Of a stretch of 43,508 bases of DNA, positions 22,060-31,084 are shown piece after piece. Under the pieces are notes generated by a model. The model was given only the letters and a program-made list of their open reading frames with translations. It was not told where the DNA came from and ran no database searches. Origin of the DNA: an uncultured Clostridia bacterium (GTDB lineage Bacteria > Bacillota > Clostridia > Saccharofermentanales > Saccharofermentanaceae); assembly GCA_947304405.1 (NCBI GenBank), contig CAMZBB010000011.1:1-43508 (forward strand). Reading direction: 5' to 3'. Position 1 is the first letter of the stretch; the number at the start of each line of letters is the position of its first letter. A program made the position numbers and the translations under genes.

Positions 22060-23829
22060 TTAGTCTTCTTCTCTCGAGTAATCCGTATCGTTAAAGGATT
22101 CGTAAAGATCGATTATCTCTTTCTTCATCGCAAAGAATGAATCGGCAAGTTCAGGATCAAAATGAGACCCCTTCTCGTCTTCGATTATCTTAAAAGCCTC
22201 ATTGTAGGCCATAGCCTTCTTATAGTATCTCTTGCTGACAAGGGCATCAAAAACATCCACTATCGCCATTATCCTTGCTTCAAACGGGATGTGCTTGCCC
22301 TCAAGGCCGTCAGGATATCCGGTGCCGTTATATTTCTCATGGTGATGATGAGCCACGTTTATGGCAACTTTTACGAATTCCCTGTCGTCAACGTCCGCAA
22401 GGACCTTTTTCACGATCTCGGCACCTTTTTGGGCATGAGTCTTCATCTCATCGTATTCCCAAGGCTTCAGTTTATCCCTCTTCTTCAGGATCGCATCGGA
22501 AATGTTGATCTTTCCGAGATCGTGGAGAGGTGCGGAATTTACGACCGCGTCCCAATAATTCTCAGACCTGTGGTATTCAGGACAAGTCCTCAGATATTCC
22601 ACAAACAGAGCGCAGCACGCGGAAGTCCTGTTGATGTGACCTCCCGTCGAGTTGTCCCTTGATTCGATCATGGCTGCCATGCCGAGGATCGTAGAACTCT
22701 GTAAGGATTTGAGCTTCTTGGCCTGCTTGGCAGCTTCACGCTGGAGTCTTTCTCCTTTGAAGCTCAACTGCTCGATCCTGTCCTGCTGGGCGGTATCGTC
22801 AACAAGCTCGACAAGATATCCCGCAATTCTCTTTTGGCTTCCGAAATGAATGAAACTGAGCTCGCAGTTAAGATGCTTTCTCTCTTCCGGATTACGGTCA
22901 TTGATGACTACATCATCCTTGATGAACTTTTTCTTGATATCGGATCTGTCCGCATACATGCTGGTATCGTGCATCCATTTGAGTATGCCTTTCAGTGCAT
23001 AGTTCTCGGCATTGATCCTGGTGTCTATCGTTGCATTGGACAGTTCCGGGAAAAACTTATATGCGGCAGTGTTGCATCCGACGAAATTGAAGTTCCTGTC
23101 AAAGACCATGTAGGCGTAGTTGTTAACTTCCTCGATCTTCTCCTGAACGCTCAGCGTAACGTCATAGAGTGACATTCTGGTCGACGAGTAGACGAGAACT
23201 ATTCCGCAGCCCAGATAGAAGAACGGCAGAAGTTCATATCTGAGATTGACGATGAGCTCTGCAATATAGACGACGAATACCATGAACATCATTCCGACGA
23301 ACAGTATCATCGTCCTGAACGAAGCCTTGCGTCTTCCCGTATAGGTAAGGACGGTAAAGAATATCGACAATGCCATCTCTACGCCGAGGATTATGAACCT
23401 GACGTAATAGAAAGGTCCGGGAGTTGTCAGTAAAGCTGCCGGCGGACCCGGATCGAAAACCGCTTCAGAGTAGTAGAACGTGAACTTCTCGCTCATCATG
23501 ATCATGATGTAGAGGAACACGTTGAAGAAAGCCATCGTGAAAGTAAACCAGTCGGGGATCTTGGACTTACTGAAATCCACGAGCTTCAGCATGACTATGA
23601 AAGGAAGGAATATTCCTCCGATATAGCCCAAAGCATTGGCAATGAATGCTGAATCAACCGTACGGGAAATGGCGCCGAAATAGTAGCCGACATTGCTGAC
23701 GAGCAATATGACCGACATGAGTATCTCAAGAAGATTGTTGCCGCGCTGGGAATAATAGACCAAAAAAGCCAGGCTCAGCATGCTCAGCAAAACGATTATC
23801 CCTAATATATTGGCGTAAACTTCAGCCAT
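22060..23829 (-). CDS. 7TM-PAS-HD-GYP protein, probable cyclic-di-GMP phosphodiesterase
   Basis: The 589-residue product has an N-terminal region with about seven hydrophobic segments (1-220) of the 7TM histidine-kinase input type, a PAS-like segment (about 235-345), a short coiled coil and a complete HD-GYP domain (about 380-570). The HD pair is H436-D437, and the motif HHEKYNGTGYPDGL begins at 497. GYP is present, which suggests c-di-GMP hydrolysis rather than a generic HD activity. It would link an external or membrane signal to c-di-GMP breakdown. No diguanylate cyclase gene is visible in the window. Its message ends at a strong terminator. Confidence 0.9.
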   Translation of the reverse strand: MAEVYANILGIIVLLSMLSLAFLVYYSQRGNNLLEILMSVILLVSNVGYYFGAISRTVDSAFIANALGYIGGIFLPFIVMLKLVDFSKSKIPDWFTFTMAFFNVFLYIMIMMSEKFTFYYSEAVFDPGPPAALLTTPGPFYYVRFIILGVEMALSIFFTVLTYTGRRKASFRTMILFVGMMFMVFVVYIAELIVNLRYELLPFFYLGCGIVLVYSSTRMSLYDVTLSVQEKIEEVNNYAYMVFDRNFNFVGCNTAAYKFFPELSNATIDTRINAENYALKGILKWMHDTSMYADRSDIKKKFIKDDVVINDRNPEERKHLNCELSFIHFGSQKRIAGYLVELVDDTAQQDRIEQLSFKGERLQREAAKQAKKLKSLQSSTILGMAAMIESRDNSTGGHINRTSACCALFVEYLRTCPEYHRSENYWDAVVNSAPLHDLGKINISDAILKKRDKLKPWEYDEMKTHAQKGAEIVKKVLADVDDREFVKVAINVAHHHHEKYNGTGYPDGLEGKHIPFEARIMAIVDVFDALVSKRYYKKAMAYNEAFKIIEDEKGSHFDPELADSFFAMKKEIIDLYESFNDTDYSREED

Positions 23830-23948
23830 AACAACCCCGTTGACAGTAATACTATCTTTGTTAATTTTACCTCATTTCTTCTTATTATTGTGTAAAAATT
23901 TGTGCTATTGTTTAAAATACTGAAAATAAACAGGAGAGGATCGATTAA

Positions 23949-24959
23949 GTGCCATCCGTTAAAGACCGTTTTCTTTCTATGCTGATAAGCAGCGACGATT
24001 ATATATCCGGAGAGTCCGCGAGCAAGCTCCTTGGGGTCTCCCGGGCTGCCGTCAATTCAGCCGTCATGGCTCTCAGGAACGACGGCTACGGGATCGATTC
24101 CGTTACCAACAGGGGTTATCTGTTAACCTCCAGACCGGACCGTCTCGGCGCGGGTGACATCGGAGCTTTCCTTCCTGCTGACCGTACTTCCCTGTTAACC
24201 GTACTGCCGGTCATCGATTCTACAAACAACTATTGTAAAGATCTTGCAAGGCAGGGCGCTCCCGAAGGAACGGTAGTCATATCAGACGCCCAGACCGGAG
24301 GAAAAGGCAGGCGCGGCAGAGGTTTCGCTTCTCCTAAAGGCATGGGTATCTATCTGTCTTACCTGATGCGTCCCGTTACCGGCATCGAAAATATCAGTGA
24401 GATCACATGCTGGGCAGCCGTTGCGGTTTGCGAAGCGATAAAGGATTGCTACGGATTAGATTCTCAGATCAAATGGGTAAACGATGTCCTTATGAACAGG
24501 ATGAAGATCTGCGGAATCCTCACCGAAGCATCCGTGGAAGCAGAGAGCGGAAGGATCGACAGCCTCGTCATCGGCATAGGCATAAACGTAAACGAGAAAC
24601 GGTCGGACTTTCCCTCTGAACTCGACTCTGTTGCAACTTCCATTTCCATCGAGAACGGCGGAGCCGTCTTTATGCGTTCAGAACTCGCCGCCGCACTCAT
24701 CAAAAGACTTGATGCCCTTGCTTCAGGCTGGCCCGCAGATCACGGCAATTACCTGGAATCCTACCGGAAATACTGCATTACTCCCGGCAATGCCATTGCG
24801 GCTTTTACGACAATGGCGGGGGATTCGGAACCCAAGACCGGCAAAGCGCTTTCAATAGGTGATGACTTCTCGCTTAACGTGATCTTCGACGGCACAGACA
24901 AAGAAACAAGCCTTAAGAGCGGCGAGGTCAGCGTGCGCGGACTTTACGGCTACACTTGA
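23949..24959 (+). CDS. birA: Biotin protein ligase with repressor domain
   Basis: Attaches biotin to carboxylases through biotinyl-AMP. The 336-residue product is of the bifunctional type: an N-terminal helix-turn-helix (about 1-60, with ASKLLGVSRAAVNSAVMAL), the ATP/biotin motif GKGRRGRGF (about 118-126), the catalytic lysine region KWVNDVLM and a C-terminal SH3-like domain. The start is GTG at 23949, supported by AGGAGAGG upstream. A repressor role at a biotin operator is expected, but no biotin genes are in the window. It ends seven bases from the convergent comEA. Confidence 0.93.
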   Translation: MPSVKDRFLSMLISSDDYISGESASKLLGVSRAAVNSAVMALRNDGYGIDSVTNRGYLLTSRPDRLGAGDIGAFLPADRTSLLTVLPVIDSTNNYCKDLARQGAPEGTVVISDAQTGGKGRRGRGFASPKGMGIYLSYLMRPVTGIENISEITCWAAVAVCEAIKDCYGLDSQIKWVNDVLMNRMKICGILTEASVEAESGRIDSLVIGIGINVNEKRSDFPSELDSVATSISIENGGAVFMRSELAAALIKRLDALASGWPADHGNYLESYRKYCITPGNAIAAFTTMAGDSEPKTGKALSIGDDFSLNVIFDGTDKETSLKSGEVSVRGLYGYT

Positions 24960-24966
24960 GTTCTCT

Positions 24967-25674
24967 TCACACAGTAATGAATTCTTTGACCCTTTCGAAT
25001 TTGGCATCTCCTATTCCGGAGACCTTCTTAATGTCATTCACTGACTTAAACGGTGTCCTTTTTCTATATTCGATTATTGCTTCTGCTGTCGCCTTTCCTA
25101 TCCCGGGGAGCGTCTGAAGCATCGCGGAATCAGCAGTATTGATATTCACTTTTGCCGTGGCATTCGTCAGCGAAGCTTTGGCCTCGTCACCCCAGATAAA
25201 TCTGTCATTACCCCGTATCACATCAGTTCCCGGTGCTTTGCCTGAAATGGCCTCTTGGGCGGTCGGAATATAAAAGGACATGTTTGAAGTTATCTCGAAG
25301 ACAAGATTAAGGCTTGTGACCGCCGCTTCCGAAGTAAATCCTCCCGCCTTCTCAACCACGTCATTCAGGATCGAACCGGAGACTACGCTATACACTCCGG
25401 GATTGTTCACGGCTCCGCAGATATAGACCTGAACGATCCGGAGAGGTTCGGTTGAAGGCAAAGTCTGTGAAGATGAAGCGGTCTCAGACTGATTGATATG
25501 TGATGCCGAGGGTCCCTCATAAGACACCGCCGTTACTTCGCCGTCCCTCACCGTTTTTACGACAAACCCGGCGTTGCCTTTCAAGACGATCTTGTAAATG
25601 AAAGCAAACCCCGCGATCAGCATAAATGCCGCAGGATAAAGAAATGGCTTAAACTTTCCGGTATTAACAGACAT
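24967..25674 (-). CDS. comEA: Competence protein ComEA
   Basis: A membrane-anchored DNA-binding protein for uptake of transforming DNA. The 235-residue product has one N-terminal membrane segment (about 9-30), an SLBB domain (about 75-135, with VYICGAVNNPGVY) and two helix-hairpin-helix motifs at the C-terminus (LPGIGKATAEAIIEYR and KVSGIGDAKFERV). There is no ribosome site; an extended -10 (TGA-TATGCT, 25681-25689) ends six bases before the ATG, so the mRNA may be leaderless. A phased repeat array lies just upstream. The other competence genes are not in the window. Confidence 0.88.
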   Translation of the reverse strand: MSVNTGKFKPFLYPAAFMLIAGFAFIYKIVLKGNAGFVVKTVRDGEVTAVSYEGPSASHINQSETASSSQTLPSTEPLRIVQVYICGAVNNPGVYSVVSGSILNDVVEKAGGFTSEAAVTSLNLVFEITSNMSFYIPTAQEAISGKAPGTDVIRGNDRFIWGDEAKASLTNATAKVNINTADSAMLQTLPGIGKATAEAIIEYRKRTPFKSVNDIKKVSGIGDAKFERVKEFITV

Positions 25675-25695
25675 GCAAAGAGCATATCATGGTTC

Positions 25696-25738
25696 TTTGT
25701 CGGTTTTTACCGACAAAAACCGACAAAAACCGACAATG
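25696..25738 (-). repeat. Phased TTTTGTCGGT repeat array upstream of comEA
   Basis: On the plus strand ACCGACAAAA starts at 25709 and 25719, and ACCGACAATG at 25729: three direct copies with a 10-base period. An inverted copy TTTGTCGGT (25696-25704) faces the first one, giving 9 bp arms around TTTT. The array covers about -22 to -64 relative to the predicted comEA start of transcription. It also occurs in front of recA. Confidence 0.7.
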
Positions 25739-25747
25739 AAAGGGTTA

Positions 25748-25960
25748 TCAGTAAATAGTCTTGATCTTTGTCTCTTCGGTTAACCCGAACTTATTCCGGA
25801 ACAAAGCGATATCTTCTGCCGTTCTTATCAGCATTACTTCCTCAAACGTCCCGGTATGGCGGTTCTTAAATCCGGCAACCTTCTCACCGGTGCAGATGGA
25901 GGACCTGATAACAGGCTCCCATTCTTCCAAAGGATAATCAGGATCTTTTCTGCCAAACAT
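25748..25960 (-). CDS. Small conserved protein of unknown function
   Basis: The 70-residue product starts MFGRKDPDYP and contains CTGEKVAGFKNRHTG and EEVMLIRTAEDIALF. I recall similar short proteins being widespread in Clostridia and sometimes labelled aspartate dehydrogenase, a name the length and the lack of a Rossmann motif do not support. A single cysteine is present. It starts 12 bases after rsfS, without a good ribosome site, so it is probably translated with it. Confidence 0.7.
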   Translation of the reverse strand: MFGRKDPDYPLEEWEPVIRSSICTGEKVAGFKNRHTGTFEEVMLIRTAEDIALFRNKFGLTEETKIKTIY

Positions 25961-25972
25961 AGGCCGGAAATA

Positions 25973-26311
25973 TTATTCTGCTCTGCCCTTCTTTTCCCAA
26001 AGGGTGGAAATATCGTAATTAGCGCGTTCCTCGGGATGGAAGACATGTACTACGACGTCCTTGTAATCGATAAGGATCCAGCGGTCGCCTGACCTGCCCT
26101 CTATGTGATCTGCCATGATCCCAAAGTCATTCTTGAGTACGTATTCAACTTCATCAACCAAAGCCTTGATCTGCGTTGTCGAATTACCGCTGCAGACGAC
26201 GAAATAATCAGCGAGCGTTGTTTTGCCCGTGACATCAATGGTCTCGATGTCGATACCCTTCTTTGAATCCAGAATCTCTACGATCTTTTCGGCAAGTTCT
26301 TTGCTTTCCAT
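25973..26311 (-). CDS. rsfS: Ribosomal silencing factor RsfS
   Basis: RsfS binds ribosomal protein L14 and blocks subunit joining when nutrients are scarce. The 112-residue product has the family motifs DYFVVCSGNSTTQIKALVD, EGRSGDRWILIDYKDVVVHVF and a closing NYDISTLW segment. Length is standard. AAGGAG precedes the ATG. It follows the nadD-yqeK fusion, an order conserved in Firmicutes. Confidence 0.94.
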   Translation of the reverse strand: MESKELAEKIVEILDSKKGIDIETIDVTGKTTLADYFVVCSGNSTTQIKALVDEVEYVLKNDFGIMADHIEGRSGDRWILIDYKDVVVHVFHPEERANYDISTLWEKKGRAE

Positions 26312-26353
26312 CTGTATCTCCTTGAAAAATGATCGGGAAGCACCCGTCTGATA

Positions 26354-27589
26354 CTATTTAATCCCTAAATCGCGAAGCATGTCAACATTGGAAGGATGAA
26401 TTACCTTCCCGTTTGATTCGGTCTTAGCTTTTATCGCAAGCGCAGTCAGGCGGCATGCTTCGTCCAGATCGGTCTCTGCCGCCTTCCTGATAGGCGCAAG
26501 ATCCATGTAATTTCTGGCAGGCTCTATCTTGTCCGCAAGATAGATGATCTTCTCAAGGACAGATATATTCCCGCGTCCGGTCGTGTGATAGCAGATAGCA
26601 TCCAGGATCTGCTTATCATTTTCTCCGAACCCGTCACGCGCGAAAACGGCACCCGCCGGTGAATGCAGCAATTTCTTGTCTGTAAAAAGGTCTCCGCAGT
26701 AATCAGAGGCCATCTCACGCTGGCTGTCGATGTCGAGTTCTTTTGCGCAGTCATGAAGCGCGCCTGCAATAAGAGCCTTATCCGGATCCGCGCCAAACCT
26801 TACCGCCAATTCCGCTGAAAGATATCCTACGTTAAGCGTATGAAGAAGCCTCTTCTCTCCCAGATACGGATACATCCATACTGCCGCTTCGAAAAAACGT
26901 TCTCTGGCAGCATCACTTACACCTTTGAGCTTCGTTCTCTCCGTGTACAGTTCATGTGTTTTTATGAATTCACGTGCGGCCTCCGGAACCTCACTGAAAT
27001 CACCATTCTTAAGTATTGCGGATGAAGCGCAATCAATTCCGTTAAGCCTGAACGTCTCGACCTTGCCTCCGAGGTTCTCCCTAACGGAATCCGCAGCTTT
27101 CTCAACGTCAACACCGTCTCCCGGCCTGTCAGCCGCCAGAAGCGTTGCATGTCTTAAGATCTCTTCAGGCTTGAACCAGGTCTCGAAGGTCCCAAGCGTG
27201 TCGGAACCCATGATCCAGTAGTATTCATGAGGTCCTGCGGCCTTTTTCTTTTTGACGTCCTGATCTGTCAGGAATTCAGTCATGAAATCAGGATCCGTCA
27301 TGACCTCAAGGGTCATGAAAGTATAGCTGATGCCCTTTATTCCGAATTCGGCATCGCACACATAGATGTTATCGAGGCTTCCTTTTTCCTTAAGGTCATC
27401 AATGACTGCCTTGGTCATGTAATAACGGTATGGTGCAGGAAGCGTCATCGAATACTGCTTGAAGTTGTTCTTGACCGTCGGAACGATTATCGCGCAGTCA
27501 ATGAAGCCGGAAGCCAGGGCATCCCTGACCAAAGCTATGTGACCGTTATGGATAGGATCGAACGATCCTCCGTATATGCCTATTCTCAT
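26354..27589 (-). CDS. nadD: Fused NadD-YqeK: nicotinate-nucleotide adenylyltransferase and HD hydrolase
   Basis: A single 411-residue frame joins two proteins that are separate neighbours in Bacillus. Residues 1 to about 210 are NadD, with the GGSFDPIHNGH nucleotide-binding motif and the ISYTFMTL region; it makes deamido-NAD. Residues about 225-411 are YqeK, an HD-domain diadenosine tetraphosphatase, with H250 in LLHTLNVG, the HD pair at 279-280 and the CYHTTGRGN segment. The ATG overlaps the purD stop as ATGA. There is no internal stop or obvious frameshift scar. Such fusions occur in some clostridial lineages. Confidence 0.92.
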   Translation of the reverse strand: MRIGIYGGSFDPIHNGHIALVRDALASGFIDCAIIVPTVKNNFKQYSMTLPAPYRYYMTKAVIDDLKEKGSLDNIYVCDAEFGIKGISYTFMTLEVMTDPDFMTEFLTDQDVKKKKAAGPHEYYWIMGSDTLGTFETWFKPEEILRHATLLAADRPGDGVDVEKAADSVRENLGGKVETFRLNGIDCASSAILKNGDFSEVPEAAREFIKTHELYTERTKLKGVSDAARERFFEAAVWMYPYLGEKRLLHTLNVGYLSAELAVRFGADPDKALIAGALHDCAKELDIDSQREMASDYCGDLFTDKKLLHSPAGAVFARDGFGENDKQILDAICYHTTGRGNISVLEKIIYLADKIEPARNYMDLAPIRKAAETDLDEACRLTALAIKAKTESNGKVIHPSNVDMLRDLGIK

Positions 27590-28848
27590 TTATTGCCCAA
27601 AGTACGACCGATATCGTGTCTGAAATGCATATCCTTGAATGAGATCTTTGCTACGCCCTCATATGCGGAATCGATAGCCTCGTCAGAAGTCTTGCCCTCG
27701 CCGTATACGCAGAGGACTCTTCCGCCGCTGGTAACGAGCTTACCTTCGTCGTTGATCTTTGTGCCGGCCTGGAAAACGAGATGTCCGCACTCTTTGATGC
27801 CTGTGATCTCATAGCCCTTTGCATAGCTCAGAGGATAACCGCCGGAAGCCATTACGACTACGCAGGAGCAGCAGTCCTTCCACTTGATGTCGACCTTGTC
27901 GAGATTACCGTCGATGCAGGCATCGATGATCTCCATGAAATCAGTCTCGAGTCTGGGCAATATCGCCTGAGCCTCGGGATCGCCGAATCTGCAGTTATAT
28001 TCAACGACCTTGGGTCCCTCGGGTGTAAGCATGAGTCCGAAATAGATGACGCCCTTGAAAGGTCTGCCCTCAGCGATGAGAGCCTTCATCGTAGGCTCAA
28101 CTATCTCGTCGTATATCCTCTTGTTGTCCGCATCAGTAAGGTCAGCGCCGGGTGTAACCGCACCCATTCCTCCTGTGTTGAGGCCTTCATCGTGGTCATT
28201 GGCCCTCTTGTGGTCGCGTGAAGAGATCATGGGGACGCATGTCTTACCGTCAGCGAAAGCCAGGAGAGTCATCTCAGGGCCGGTCATGAACTCCTCGATA
28301 ACTACGGTATTGCCTGCGCTGCCGAACTTGTGGTCAGACATCATCTCGTGAACTGCGACCTTGGCATCTTCTATTGTCTGTGCGATGATAACGCCCTTTC
28401 CGAGCGCCAGGCCGTCAGCCTTGATGACGATCGGAGCCTTCTGGGAATCGAGATATTCGATCGCTTTTGCTTCATCATCGAAAAGCTCATATTTGGCAGT
28501 AGGGATGTTGTACTTCTTCATGAGGCCCTTGGAGAAAGCCTTGGAACCTTCAATGATCGCGGCATTCTTATTGGGTCCGAATGCACGGAGTCCGGCTTCC
28601 TGCATCTTGTCGACCATTCCCAATACGAGCGGATCGTCAGGTGCTACGAAAACAAGGTCGAACTTCTCTTCCTTCGCATAAGCCACCATGGCATCAACAT
28701 CAGTTGCACCGATATTCTTGCAGGTAGCGATCTCGGCGATGCCGCCGTTACCCGGAGCACAATAAAGCTCAGTAACACTGGGACTTTTCTTAAGAGCAGT
28801 ACATATTGCGTGCTCTCTTCCGCCGCCGCCGACAACCAATACCTTCAT
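27586..28848 (-). CDS. purD: Phosphoribosylamine--glycine ligase
   Basis: The second enzyme of purine synthesis, joining phosphoribosylamine and glycine. The 420-residue product has the N-terminal VVGGGGREHAI motif, an ATP-grasp domain with VIKADGLALGKGV, and the signature NCRFGDPEAQ. Length is typical. An AGGTTC-type ribosome site with CGGAGG precedes the ATG. No other pur gene is next to it, which is unusual since purD is often at the end of a pur operon. A GNRA-capped hairpin lies in its leader. Confidence 0.96.
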   Translation of the reverse strand: MKVLVVGGGGREHAICTALKKSPSVTELYCAPGNGGIAEIATCKNIGATDVDAMVAYAKEEKFDLVFVAPDDPLVLGMVDKMQEAGLRAFGPNKNAAIIEGSKAFSKGLMKKYNIPTAKYELFDDEAKAIEYLDSQKAPIVIKADGLALGKGVIIAQTIEDAKVAVHEMMSDHKFGSAGNTVVIEEFMTGPEMTLLAFADGKTCVPMISSRDHKRANDHDEGLNTGGMGAVTPGADLTDADNKRIYDEIVEPTMKALIAEGRPFKGVIYFGLMLTPEGPKVVEYNCRFGDPEAQAILPRLETDFMEIIDACIDGNLDKVDIKWKDCCSCVVVMASGGYPLSYAKGYEITGIKECGHLVFQAGTKINDEGKLVTSGGRVLCVYGEGKTSDEAIDSAYEGVAKISFKDMHFRHDIGRTLGNK

Positions 28849-28881
28849 AACAGAACCTCCGAACGGTTGAATATTACATAG

Positions 28882-28897
28882 GCACGGTTTCCCGTGC
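28882..28897 (-). promoter_or_regulatory. Small hairpin with GAAA loop in the purD leader
   Basis: On the minus strand GCACGG and CCGTGC pair around GAAA, a GNRA tetraloop. It lies 33 bases before the purD start. No U-run follows, so it is more likely an mRNA stability or regulatory element than a terminator. Confidence 0.4.
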
Positions 28898-28903
28898 TAT
28901 AAA

Positions 28904-28912
28904 ATCATATCA
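28904..28912 (-). promoter_or_regulatory. Extended -10 element upstream of purD
   Basis: TGA followed by TATGAT on the minus strand is an extended -10. No good -35 is visible. The ten bases GTGATATGAT also occur upstream of argS (36686-36695). Confidence 0.4.
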
Positions 28913-28935
28913 CAATTCAGGCGGATTATTAGGAC

Positions 28936-29409
28936 TTAAAGCACGATTTCCATGCCGTATTTGAGGACCTTGAGGCCCATTGCCTCATAAAAGGCTTTTG
29001 CACTGTCATTGCCCTCCCAGACATTGAGAGTGATATCGTAGCATCCGTTCTTTTTGGCAAAATCCCTCACATGAGAGAATATCTCGGAGCCGACATGTTT
29101 TCCGCGCGCCTTGGCATCAACGCAGATATCGTCAAGATAAAGCGTTTTGACAGGCCTAAGTGAATGACCGTGCTTCTTTTCGAAGACGGAAAAGCAATAA
29201 CCGAGCAATTCTTCGGAATTGACATCCTCATAGCAGACAAACACCGGAGTCTCATCATCCTTAATGATGGCTTCGATCTCCTCGTCGGTGTATTTTCTCT
29301 CGTCATGCACGAAAAGATCAGGTCTGATGTCCGCGTGGACATTATTGACCTGATACAAAAGCCTTGCTATTTCCGGAATATCCTTGGTAACAGCCCGTCT
29401 TACGAACAT
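28936..29409 (-). CDS. GNAT-family N-acetyltransferase
   Basis: The 157-residue product has the GNAT fold signatures: an acidic DDICVDAKARGKHVGSEI segment carrying the acetyl-CoA pyrophosphate-binding R/Q-x2-G-x-G/A region (here ARGKHVG), and the closing AKAFYEAMGLKVLKYGMEI. The substrate cannot be told. It starts three bases after the homoserine dehydrogenase stop with no ribosome site of its own, implying translational coupling. Confidence 0.87.
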   Translation of the reverse strand: MFVRRAVTKDIPEIARLLYQVNNVHADIRPDLFVHDERKYTDEEIEAIIKDDETPVFVCYEDVNSEELLGYCFSVFEKKHGHSLRPVKTLYLDDICVDAKARGKHVGSEIFSHVRDFAKKNGCYDITLNVWEGNDSAKAFYEAMGLKVLKYGMEIVL

Positions 29410-29412
29410 CTG

Positions 29413-30600
29413 TCACTTCAGGTAATGCATCCACTTGGCGCCGGGAATGCCGGAGACAAAACGGTCGATGTCATCATGAGCTATCCCATGCACGATTACG
29501 GCTCCGTTCAAATGCTCGGTCTCATATTCTGAGAACGCCGTAACAGGGATCTCGGGAGCACGTACGACGATCGATACCTTTACTTCGCCGTAAGGAGCGA
29601 TCGCTTCGCCCTTGTCTTCCCAGAGCCTGGAATCAGGCATCTTCTCGCCTGATGAAGCCTCGAGGATGTCTCCGCATACTGCGGAAGCCGTAGGAATTGC
29701 GCCTGCGCCCTGGCCGTAATACAAAGACTCTCCCAAAGCATTGCCTTCGACCATGATCGCGTTGAAAACGCCTTCAACGGAAGCGATAAGGCTCTCGCGC
29801 GAGACATACGTCGGAGCGACGTAAGCAACGGGCTTTGAGCCTTCCTTGTTCTCGAAAAGCGCAATGAGCTTTATCTCGCAACCGATCTTGGAAGCAAATT
29901 CAATGTCATCCGTCGTAATATTGGAAATGCCCTGTGCATTGATCGTACCCGGATTTACATATGTGCCGTCGAGCGCGATCGTGGAAAGGATCGAGAGTTT
30001 TCTCTGCGCATCGATACCGTCGATATCGGCTGCGGGATTTGCCTCCGCGAAACCGTTCTGCTGTGCCTGGGCAAGAGCTTCTTCAAAACTGATCCCGCAG
30101 ACCTTCATCTGCGTAAGGATATAGTTCGTCGTTCCGTTAACGATACCTGCAATGCGGACTACCTTATTGGCAGCAAGGCATCTGTATAAAGGTCTGATAA
30201 TCGGGATGCCGCCGCCTACCGCTGCTTCGAAAAGATACTGGCAGCCGTTGTCCTTCGCAAGTTTCAGGAGTTCCACGCCGTGAGTGGAAACAAGTTCCTT
30301 ATTGGACGTGACTACCGTGATGCCGGCAGAAAGCGCTCTCTTCGTGTATTCATAAGCAACCTTAGCGCCTCCGATCGTCTCTACGGCGATCTTGACGTCC
30401 TTGTCACCGAAAACATCATCAGCATTATGCGTAACCCTGTCAGCAAAAGGGCTGTCGGGGAAATCCCTCAGATCAAGGATATGCTTGACATAGATCTCCG
30501 TGCCGGTACGGGCCTCGATCTGCTTTTTGTTCATTTCAAGAACCTGAGCCGTTCCCGCTCCTACAACACCGAATCCCAGGATAGCAATATCCGTTCTCAT
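29413..30600 (-). CDS. hom: Homoserine dehydrogenase
   Basis: Reduces aspartate semialdehyde to homoserine for threonine and methionine synthesis. The 395-residue product has the N-terminal GFGVVGAGTAQVL cofactor motif, the central catalytic GTTNYILTQM and a C-terminal ACT-like regulatory segment. I start at the ATG at 30600, which has GGAGGT upstream; an in-frame longer reading to 30639 adds sequence that contains this ribosome site. It follows an ACT-domain protein gene by 14 bases, and the pair is commonly adjacent in Firmicutes. Confidence 0.95.
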   Translation of the reverse strand: MRTDIAILGFGVVGAGTAQVLEMNKKQIEARTGTEIYVKHILDLRDFPDSPFADRVTHNADDVFGDKDVKIAVETIGGAKVAYEYTKRALSAGITVVTSNKELVSTHGVELLKLAKDNGCQYLFEAAVGGGIPIIRPLYRCLAANKVVRIAGIVNGTTNYILTQMKVCGISFEEALAQAQQNGFAEANPAADIDGIDAQRKLSILSTIALDGTYVNPGTINAQGISNITTDDIEFASKIGCEIKLIALFENKEGSKPVAYVAPTYVSRESLIASVEGVFNAIMVEGNALGESLYYGQGAGAIPTASAVCGDILEASSGEKMPDSRLWEDKGEAIAPYGEVKVSIVVRAPEIPVTAFSEYETEHLNGAVIVHGIAHDDIDRFVSGIPGAKWMHYLK

Positions 30601-30614
30601 ATATGTACCTCCGT

Positions 30615-31061
30615 TTATTCCCTGCTTAATATCTCGCACTTTCTTACGCCTGCGAGCTTTGCGATATCCTTCATGATGTCATCGACGGTTCCGAACATCG
30701 AAACGGTCTCGATGGAGATCGATATGTCTGCCAGTCCGTTAATCGGAATGTTCTGATTTATCGTAAGGATATTGGCATGTGAATCTGCAATTATGGTAAT
30801 GATGGACGACAAGATGCCCTGGAAATTCTCGACGGTGATGAGAAGCGTGACCTTCTTGCCGGAAGTAGCCTCATAGAAAGGCATTACGGAATCCTTGTAC
30901 TTGTAATAAGCGCTTCTGGAAAGGCCCGTCTTTCTGACAGCCTCGTTGACCGACACGGATTCGCCCGTGTTAAGTCGCTGCTTGACTTCCATAACCTTTA
31001 TGAAAACCTCAGGAAGCACTCTTCTGTCAACCAAGTAATACTCAGGAATGTCCTGTTCCAT
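30615..31061 (-). CDS. ACT domain-containing protein, UPF0735 family
   Basis: The 148-residue product has a short N-terminal helix-turn-helix-like segment (VNEAVRKTGLSRSAYYKYKD) and a C-terminal ACT domain (LLITVENFQGILSSII) of the type that binds amino acids. This architecture matches UPF0735, found next to hom and sometimes named PheB, although chorismate mutase activity is not supported. It probably senses an amino acid and regulates hom. A promoter and a hairpin lie in its leader. Confidence 0.9.
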   Translation of the reverse strand: MEQDIPEYYLVDRRVLPEVFIKVMEVKQRLNTGESVSVNEAVRKTGLSRSAYYKYKDSVMPFYEATSGKKVTLLITVENFQGILSSIITIIADSHANILTINQNIPINGLADISISIETVSMFGTVDDIMKDIAKLAGVRKCEILSRE

Positions 31062-31084
31062 ATTAACCTCACCCTCTTAAGACC

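Noticed and set aside
22060..23829. Histidine kinase call from the 7TM input region
   Set aside because: No H-box or ATPase domain is present; the output is HD-GYP.
25696..25738. CRISPR-like or minisatellite array before comEA
   Set aside because: The unit is only 10 bases with no spacers and one inverted copy; a regulator site fits better.
25748..25960. Aspartate dehydrogenase label for the 70-residue protein
   Set aside because: The protein is far too short and has no Rossmann motif; such labels in databases are likely propagated errors.
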